NCBI GenBank assembly: GCA_903915565.1
Contig: CAIWTG010000196.1
Location: forward strand, 1-9,338
From: an uncultured Chloroflexota bacterium
Lineage (GTDB): Bacteria > Chloroflexota > Dehalococcoidia > Dehalococcoidales > RBG-16-60-22
Direction of reading: 5' to 3'
Length of the DNA: 9,338 bases
A program made the translations under genes and the position numbers. How positions within the stretch are numbered: the first letter of the stretch is position 1; every line of letters begins with the position of its first letter. Positions 5,378 to 9,338 of the stretch are shown piece by piece. The notes under the pieces are model-generated. The model searched no databases, was not told the DNA's origin, and saw only the letters and a program-made list of their open reading frames with translations.

Positions 5378-5854
5378 ATGTGTGCCGCGGCAACAGCCAA
5401 CCTTTCTAAAATAATTAACGACCAGCTCCCCAGCGACGTTGTCCACTTTATTCAGAAAGCCGGAGACGCCGCCAGCCGGTTGCAGCAGCGTCTTTATCTG
5501 GTGGGCGGGGTGGTGCGCGACCTGCTTTTGGAGCGCGTTAACCTGGACATTGATTTGGTCGTTGAGGGGGACGCTATCAAACTGGCGCAGGCTCTCAATA
5601 GTGAAGGACTCGCCCAGCTTATCGTCCATCCCCGCTTCGGCACCGCTAAACTCAAGTGGGGCAGCCACAGCGCCGATTTCGCTACCTCCCGGGCCGAAAC
5701 TTATGCCCGCCCCGGCGCTTTGCCAACGGTTAAGCCCGGCACGATTGAGGATGACCTCGCCCGGCGCGATTTCACGATTAACGCCATGGCCGTCGAGCTC
5801 AATCCAGCCACTTCGGCGAGCTTATCGACCCCTTTGGTGGTCGCGACGACTTAA
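5378..5854 (+). CDS. cca: CCA tRNA nucleotidyltransferase / poly(A) polymerase family, N-terminal part of a frameshifted gene
   Basis: Head (catalytic) part of a class II nucleotidyltransferase that adds CCA, or one of its bases, to tRNA 3' ends. From ATG 5378: LYLVGGVVRDLL (39-50), the metal-binding DxD within NLDIDLVVEGDA (55-66; Asp57, Asp59), and DDLARRDFTINAMA (125-138), the nucleotide-recognition region of class II enzymes. After about residue 144 the frame stops looking like the family and ends at 5854, with residues LNPATSASLSTP. In the frame one base back, the same DNA reads HFGELIDPFGG, which continues the family. One missing base at about 5808 (GCCAC instead of GCCCAC) repairs the gene to about 419 aa, 5378-6636. 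Either a sequencing or assembly error, or a recent inactivation. Confidence 0.85.
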   Translation: MCAAATANLSKIINDQLPSDVVHFIQKAGDAASRLQQRLYLVGGVVRDLLLERVNLDIDLVVEGDAIKLAQALNSEGLAQLIVHPRFGTAKLKWGSHSADFATSRAETYARPGALPTVKPGTIEDDLARRDFTINAMAVELNPATSASLSTPLVVATT

Positions 5855-6636
5855 AGAAAAAACAGGTTCGTGTTCTCCACGAAAAAAGCTTTGTTGACGA
5901 CGCCACGCGCATCTGGCGCGCTTTACGCTACGAGCAGCGGCTGGACTTTAAAATTGAATCCGCCACGCGTTTGCTTCTCAAGTGCGATATCGTTAATCTA
6001 AAAACCATCAGCGGTGACCGCCTGCGGCACGAGTTGGAGTTAGTTTTAAAAGAAGAATTACCGGAAAAAGCGCTGCGCCGCGCTTATGAACTCGACGTCT
6101 TAGTGAAACTCCACTCCGCTTTAAAGGGCGACGACTGGCTGGCGGAAGCGTTTGAAGCCGCGCGTCTGCGCTGCCTGCCCGACCTGCCGCATCCGGATTT
6201 TTATCTGGCGCTGTTGTGCTATCGCCTTACTCCAACTGATTTAAAGCAGTTAATCAAGTTCTTACACCTGACCAAAGCCACGGCGCAGGTTTTAGAGGAC
6301 ACTTTAGCTGTTAAAGAAAAAACCATCGAGCTAAAAATGCCGGGCCTGGCGCCGAGCGAGGTCTACGAGCTTTTACATGGCTATCACTTGATAGCCTACG
6401 CCGCCAATGTTATCGCCTCGGATTCCGTAGCCGCCGAGCACATCGAGCTTTACCTGAATGTCCTGCGACACGTTAACCCCGCCCTTAGCGGCGACGACTT
6501 GAAGAAACTGGGCATTAAACAGGGGCCCCGTATTAAAGAAATTTTATCAAAATTGCGCAACGCCCGCCTCGACGGTAAAATAACCACTAAAAAAGACGAG
6601 TTGGCGTGGGTGAGAAAATTCCACTCCTCGCAATGA
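5809..6636 (+). CDS. cca: CCA tRNA nucleotidyltransferase / poly(A) polymerase family, C-terminal part of a frameshifted gene
   Basis: Continuation of the preceding entry in the shifted frame, 275 codons from the break point. It starts HFGELIDPFGGRDDL, the end of the head domain, then passes through FVDDATRIWRALRYEQRLDF (with the family's arginine-rich neck pattern) and RLRHEL, and goes on to the all-helical body that grips the tRNA. Without the upstream part it has only a TTG at 5971 as a possible start, with no good ribosome binding site, so it should not be read as an independent gene. Ten bases separate its stop from that of the convergent rubrerythrin gene. Whether the enzyme adds CCA, CC or only A cannot be decided by eye. 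An essential role would argue that the frameshift is an artefact. Confidence 0.82.
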   Translation, partial: HFGELIDPFGGRDDLKKKQVRVLHEKSFVDDATRIWRALRYEQRLDFKIESATRLLLKCDIVNLKTISGDRLRHELELVLKEELPEKALRRAYELDVLVKLHSALKGDDWLAEAFEAARLRCLPDLPHPDFYLALLCYRLTPTDLKQLIKFLHLTKATAQVLEDTLAVKEKTIELKMPGLAPSEVYELLHGYHLIAYAANVIASDSVAAEHIELYLNVLRHVNPALSGDDLKKLGIKQGPRIKEILSKLRNARLDGKITTKKDELAWVRKFHSSQ

Positions 6637-6637
6637 C
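6622..6637 (-). repeat. Possible fragment of a dispersed palindromic repeat at the cca 3' end
   Basis: On the minus strand these bases read GTCATTGCGAGGAGTG. From memory this matches all but one base of the start of a widespread dispersed repeat (GTCATTGCGAGGAGCG followed by an inverted copy) found in many environmental bacteria. The inverted half is not present here. The stop codon of the cca-family gene lies inside it. Only 16 bases, so the assignment is tentative. Confidence 0.3.
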
Positions 6638-6646
6638 ATTGTAAAC

Positions 6647-7153
6647 CTACTCTATCTTTTTAAACGTCTTGCCCGCCGCCCCGCATATCGGGCACTTGTC
6701 CGGCGCCTTACCCTTGACGGTGTTCCCGCATTGTTGGCAAACGTAATAAGTCGCGTCCGCCGGTTTCTTGCCTTCCTTCAACTCTTTAAAGGCGTCCTCA
6801 AAATAGCCGTAATGGATTTTCTCCACCTTGTTAGCCCAGGTAAAGGACTGCTCCGCCCTATCATTGCTTTCTTTCTGGGCGGACTGGATAAAAATCGGGT
6901 ACATCTCGGTGAAATCCTGGCGTTCTCCGATGCTCGCCCCCAGCACGTTATCCTTAGTCGACCCAATGGCGTCAATGACGTTCAGGTGGTTGCGGGCATG
7001 CACCAGCTCCGCCTCCGCCACCGCACGGAAGAGCTTAGCGATTTGCGGATAACCTTCCGCTTCTGCCTTCTCGGCGAAAAATGTATACCGGCGGTTGGCT
7101 TTACACTCCCAGCCAAAAGCCTCTAGGACATTCTTTTCACTTAGATATTCCAT
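6647..7153 (-). CDS. rbr: Rubrerythrin
   Basis: Non-haem di-iron peroxide-scavenging protein of anaerobes, cytoplasmic. 168 aa from the ATG at 7153. The N-terminal four-helix domain has the iron-ligand motifs ELVH (49-52, in AEAELVHARNH) and EKIH (111-114), plus an N-terminal glutamate in GWECKANRRY. The C-terminus is a rubredoxin-like iron domain with CQQCG (139-143) and CPICG (154-158). The frame is open further upstream to a possible ATG at 7258, but that overlaps the conserved end of the nitroreductase. ATG 7153 begins with the typical MEYLSEKNVLEAF and follows GGGGGTGA (minus strand, about 7157-7164). It is the last gene of the minus-strand operon, 29 bases after the nitroreductase, which may supply or share its electrons. 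No terminator is visible in the 10-base gap to the convergent gene. Confidence 0.93.
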   Translation of the reverse strand: MEYLSEKNVLEAFGWECKANRRYTFFAEKAEAEGYPQIAKLFRAVAEAELVHARNHLNVIDAIGSTKDNVLGASIGERQDFTEMYPIFIQSAQKESNDRAEQSFTWANKVEKIHYGYFEDAFKELKEGKKPADATYYVCQQCGNTVKGKAPDKCPICGAAGKTFKKIE

Positions 7154-7182
7154 ATTCACCCCCAATTTGTAACGATTTTGCA

Positions 7183-8001
7183 TTAAGGACGGTATGTAAT
7201 GCGACCCGGCTTGCGCGGCGGGATGCGCTGGTACTTGAATTTTGGATACCCTACACACGTGGCGGCATAAGGCGTAAAGCCCTCCGGCAAGGCGACGGCT
7301 TTAACCATCGGGGCAAAGGTCTGGGCGGAAAAATAAAAATACCCGTTCCAGAAGCACCCCAGCCCGGCGGCTTTAGCCGCGAGGTCGAAGTAGCTTAAAG
7401 CTATCGCGCAGTCCGTGGCGGCGATGGGATTATTCTTTTCCGCATAGGTAATCACTATGGCCGCCGCGTTACGGAGGAAAATATTCAAGCCGATTTCATG
7501 CATTCTTAATATTCCCTGCATCTCCAAAGCCCATTGGTCGTTGCCTTTTGCCATCGAGCGGAACCACTCCACGCCGATGGCTGTTAATTCCTTAATTTTC
7601 TCCTTATCGTCAATGACCAGCCACTGCACTTCCTGTCCGTTATGGCCGGTAGGAGAATATCGGGCAACGTCTATAACGCTTTCAATTACATCGCGCGGCA
7701 CCGGCTTATCTTGAAATTCGCGTATAGACCGCCGACTCTTTATCAGCTGGGCGACTTGTTCAAAGGACGGTTCCAGCTTTTTATCAATAGTCGGGCACTG
7801 CTCCGGCGGCATTTCTTGATGGGTTATTGCGCCGGTAGGACAGACCCCGACGCAATGTCCGCACCGCATACAAAACTCATCCGCCTTGGGGAACAGGCGC
7901 GGATAACCGTCGGGTTGAGATATGATGATACTACTGGCGCACGCTGCCACACAGGCATTGCATTTAGTGCACTTTTCCTTATTTATCTCTACGATAGCCA
8001 T
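7183..8001 (-). CDS. Nitroreductase-family flavoprotein with N-terminal 2[4Fe-4S] ferredoxin domain
   Basis: 272 aa. Residues 1-60 are a bacterial ferredoxin-type domain with both clusters intact: CTKCNACVAAC (11-21) and CMRCGHCVGVCP (44-55). Residues about 85-250 form an FMN-dependent nitroreductase domain, opening with SRRSIREFQDKPV (89-101) and continuing through RYSPTGHNGQEVQW and GLGCFWNGY. The fusion suggests that electrons enter through the iron-sulphur clusters, probably from ferredoxin, and pass to flavin; the physiological acceptor cannot be read from the sequence. The ATG at 8001 is preceded by AAGGAG (minus strand, 8011-8016) with a 9-base spacer. It sits 19 bases after ispE and 29 bases before rubrerythrin, so a redox or oxidative-stress role is plausible. 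No signal peptide or membrane segment. Confidence 0.92.
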   Translation of the reverse strand: MAIVEINKEKCTKCNACVAACASSIIISQPDGYPRLFPKADEFCMRCGHCVGVCPTGAITHQEMPPEQCPTIDKKLEPSFEQVAQLIKSRRSIREFQDKPVPRDVIESVIDVARYSPTGHNGQEVQWLVIDDKEKIKELTAIGVEWFRSMAKGNDQWALEMQGILRMHEIGLNIFLRNAAAIVITYAEKNNPIAATDCAIALSYFDLAAKAAGLGCFWNGYFYFSAQTFAPMVKAVALPEGFTPYAATCVGYPKFKYQRIPPRKPGRITYRP

Positions 8002-8020
8002 TATGCAATTCTCCTTATTT

Positions 8021-8857
8021 TCATACTGTTTGCGCTACGTACGCTTTGGCATTGTGTTCGCGGCAGATGTTATAGAAATCTTTAGCTCCGATTTCGCCCG
8101 GGAAAATGGCGAAAAGCGTTGGTCCCGCCCCTGCCAGGTGAACGGGAATGCCCTGCCTGATGCACCCCCTGATGTAATAGCCTAGGTCAGGAAATACATC
8201 CAATACAATATCCTCAAAGGCATTGTACAGTAGCCCCGGCTCGATGGGTTTGCCGTTTTTTATTGCCGTTATTAACTGTTTGGTTCTGGAGCCGTCGGAA
8301 TAGCTGGACGGTTTTAGAGCGGCGTACATTTTGGTCGTTTTGCCCGGCTCGACGGAAATATCGGGAAATAATAGCACTACCCAGAATTTTTTAGGCGGGG
8401 GGAGAGGTGTTAGTTTTTCTCCCCTTCCCTCGGCTAAAGCTGTGCCGCCTTTTAAGAAGAAAGTCATGTCCGACCCCAGCTTTGCCGCCATTTTATGTAA
8501 ATTATCGTCGGATATGTTTAATTCGTATAATTTGTTAAGCCCTTTGAGCAATGCCGCGGTATCGGAACTGTCACCCCCGAGGCCGGACATCATGGGTATG
8601 TTTTTCTCTATTTTTACCTCCGCCCCACCCCCAAAATCCGCCGGTAAAAGGCTCAAAACCCTGCTCACGAGGCTCTTTTCCGCTAACCAGCCCGATTGGG
8701 CGCATTTGAACGTAAAACCCTGCCCTTTCTCAATATGGAGCGTGTCATACAGGTCTATCGTCTGGAGGACGCTTTTAATCTCGTGGAAGCCATCGGCGCG
8801 CTTCCCCAACACCTCTAAAGTCAGGTTTATCTTAGCTGGAGCTTTAATCGTTATCAT
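8021..8857 (-). CDS. ispE: 4-diphosphocytidyl-2-C-methyl-D-erythritol kinase (IspE)
   Basis: Phosphorylates CDP-methylerythritol in the MEP route to isoprenoid precursors; cytoplasmic GHMP-family kinase. 278 aa, normal length. Landmarks: KAPAKINLTLEV (5-16) with the substrate-site lysine, DGFHEIKSV (22-30), the ATP loop IPMMSGLGGDSSDTAA (87-102), LGSDMTFFL (127-135) with the catalytic aspartate, and HLAGAGPTLFA near the C-terminus (motif III). The loop has GGDSSD where most relatives have GGGSSD, and SDMTFF replaces the common ADVPFF; the catalytic residues remain. The ATG overlaps the rsmA stop as ATGA (8854-8857), which implies coupled translation. The rsmA-ispE pairing is common in bacteria and supports both calls. 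Confidence 0.95.
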   Translation of the reverse strand: MITIKAPAKINLTLEVLGKRADGFHEIKSVLQTIDLYDTLHIEKGQGFTFKCAQSGWLAEKSLVSRVLSLLPADFGGGAEVKIEKNIPMMSGLGGDSSDTAALLKGLNKLYELNISDDNLHKMAAKLGSDMTFFLKGGTALAEGRGEKLTPLPPPKKFWVVLLFPDISVEPGKTTKMYAALKPSSYSDGSRTKQLITAIKNGKPIEPGLLYNAFEDIVLDVFPDLGYYIRGCIRQGIPVHLAGAGPTLFAIFPGEIGAKDFYNICREHNAKAYVAQTV

Positions 8858-9338
8858 TTCTTTCTAAATACCTTATACAACGCCGCCCACTCCTCCAGCG
8901 TAAAGGTCTCCGCCCGTCGCTGCGGGTCTATCTTCGCTTTATACAGAAAAGCCTGCGCTTCCTCTTTAGTAATACGCAGCCCCTGCGCCAGCGAATTGGC
9001 TACTTGTTTGCGGGCGGCAGTAAATCCCGCGCGTACCAGCTTAAAGAACCCCTCCACGTCGTCCACCGCCACCGGTGGCTTTTTATACACATCTATCTTA
9101 ATGACGGCGGAGTCCACTTCCGGCGGGGGGAAAAAGGAGGTGGCGGGAACATTAGTAATAATTGTGGGCTTGCCGTAGAACTGCACGGCGATGCTTAAAA
9201 CTGAGCGGTCGCCGGCCTCGGCCGCTATCGTCTCGGCGACTTCTTTCTGCACCATGACCACCATCGTTGACGGCTTGACAGGCGCTTCCAGGAAATGCCG
9301 CAGCACCGGCGACGTTATATAGTACGGTAAATTGGCGA
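8854..9338 (-). CDS. rsmA: 16S rRNA dimethyladenosine transferase RsmA (KsgA), N-terminus outside the window
   Basis: Dimethylates two adjacent adenines in the 3' terminal helix of 16S rRNA during small-subunit maturation. The frame stays open to the window edge. Its first visible residues, ANLPYYITSPVLRHFLE, carry the NLPY motif that binds the target adenine in this methyltransferase family, so the GTG at 9306 is internal. Further on are MVVMVQKEVA, FFPPPEVDSAVI (PPPxVDSxV, typical of RsmA) and a C-terminal helical domain with GFTAARKQVANSL. About 161 residues are seen; the SAM-binding N-terminal part, roughly 100 residues or more, is missing. It is the first visible gene of the minus-strand operon; its promoter is outside the window. 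Confidence 0.94.
   Translation of the reverse strand, partial: ANLPYYITSPVLRHFLEAPVKPSTMVVMVQKEVAETIAAEAGDRSVLSIAVQFYGKPTIITNVPATSFFPPPEVDSAVIKIDVYKKPPVAVDDVEGFFKLVRAGFTAARKQVANSLAQGLRITKEEAQAFLYKAKIDPQRRAETFTLEEWAALYKVFRKK

Noticed and set aside
5800..5815. Programmed -1 frameshift in the cca-family gene
   Set aside because: No slippery heptamer or following hairpin is apparent, and the family is not known for recoding; a one-base indel is simpler.
7154..7258. Longer rubrerythrin starting at the ATG at 7258
   Set aside because: The extra 35 residues overlap the conserved end of the nitroreductase, and the ATG at 7153 has a ribosome binding site and a typical family N-terminus.
8331..8867. 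178-codon open frame on the plus strand opposite ispE
   Set aside because: It is antisense to a well-conserved gene, has no recognisable motifs and is explained by the codon bias of ispE.

Overview
The window is a gene-dense piece of a bacterial chromosome with no mobile element, CRISPR array, rRNA or tRNA that I can see. Its gene set points to an anaerobic bacterium: transketolase split into two genes, a ferredoxin-fused nitroreductase next to a rubrerythrin, the MEP isoprenoid enzyme IspE beside RsmA, and an archaeal-looking P-loop kinase. My best guess is an uncultured Dehalococcoidia-like Chloroflexota. This is inference from gene style and order, with no ribosomal gene to confirm it.

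Layout, left to right. (1) 1-1371 (+): biotin carboxylase, cut at its 5' end by the window edge. (2) 1375-3228 (+): a promoter, then the two transketolase halves. An intrinsic-terminator hairpin lies inside the first codons of the N-terminal half. (3) 3225-4246 (-): a two-gene operon of a P-loop kinase-like protein and a dCMP deaminase, overlapping by ATGA and convergent with transketolase. Its promoter carries a perfect 9-bp inverted repeat. (4) 4359-5273 (+): an AraC-type regulator with a GyrI-like effector domain, ended by a strong terminator at 5298-5324. (5) 5378-6636 (+): a CCA-adding-enzyme family gene broken by one frameshift near 5808. (6) 6647-9338 (-): an operon read rsmA, ispE, ferredoxin-nitroreductase, rubrerythrin, with rsmA running off the right edge. 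Every gap between genes is shorter than about 115 bases.

The transketolase halves assemble one pentose-phosphate enzyme. The kinase-like protein and deaminase probably serve nucleotide metabolism, with dCMP deaminase feeding dTMP synthesis. The last operon joins ribosome maturation and isoprenoid synthesis to redox or peroxide handling. The CCA enzyme matures tRNA 3' ends.

The most striking signals are regulatory. Three promoters place their -10 box only 6-10 bases before the start codon, which implies leaderless or near-leaderless mRNAs. One of these transcripts (transketolase) would be translated straight through a terminator hairpin. The araC gene holds a consensus internal ribosome binding site and an in-frame ATG exactly at the junction of its two domains, so it could also make the effector domain alone. 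No defence locus is evident, although the kinase-deaminase pair resembles a split form of two-domain deaminases such as the antiphage AvcD.
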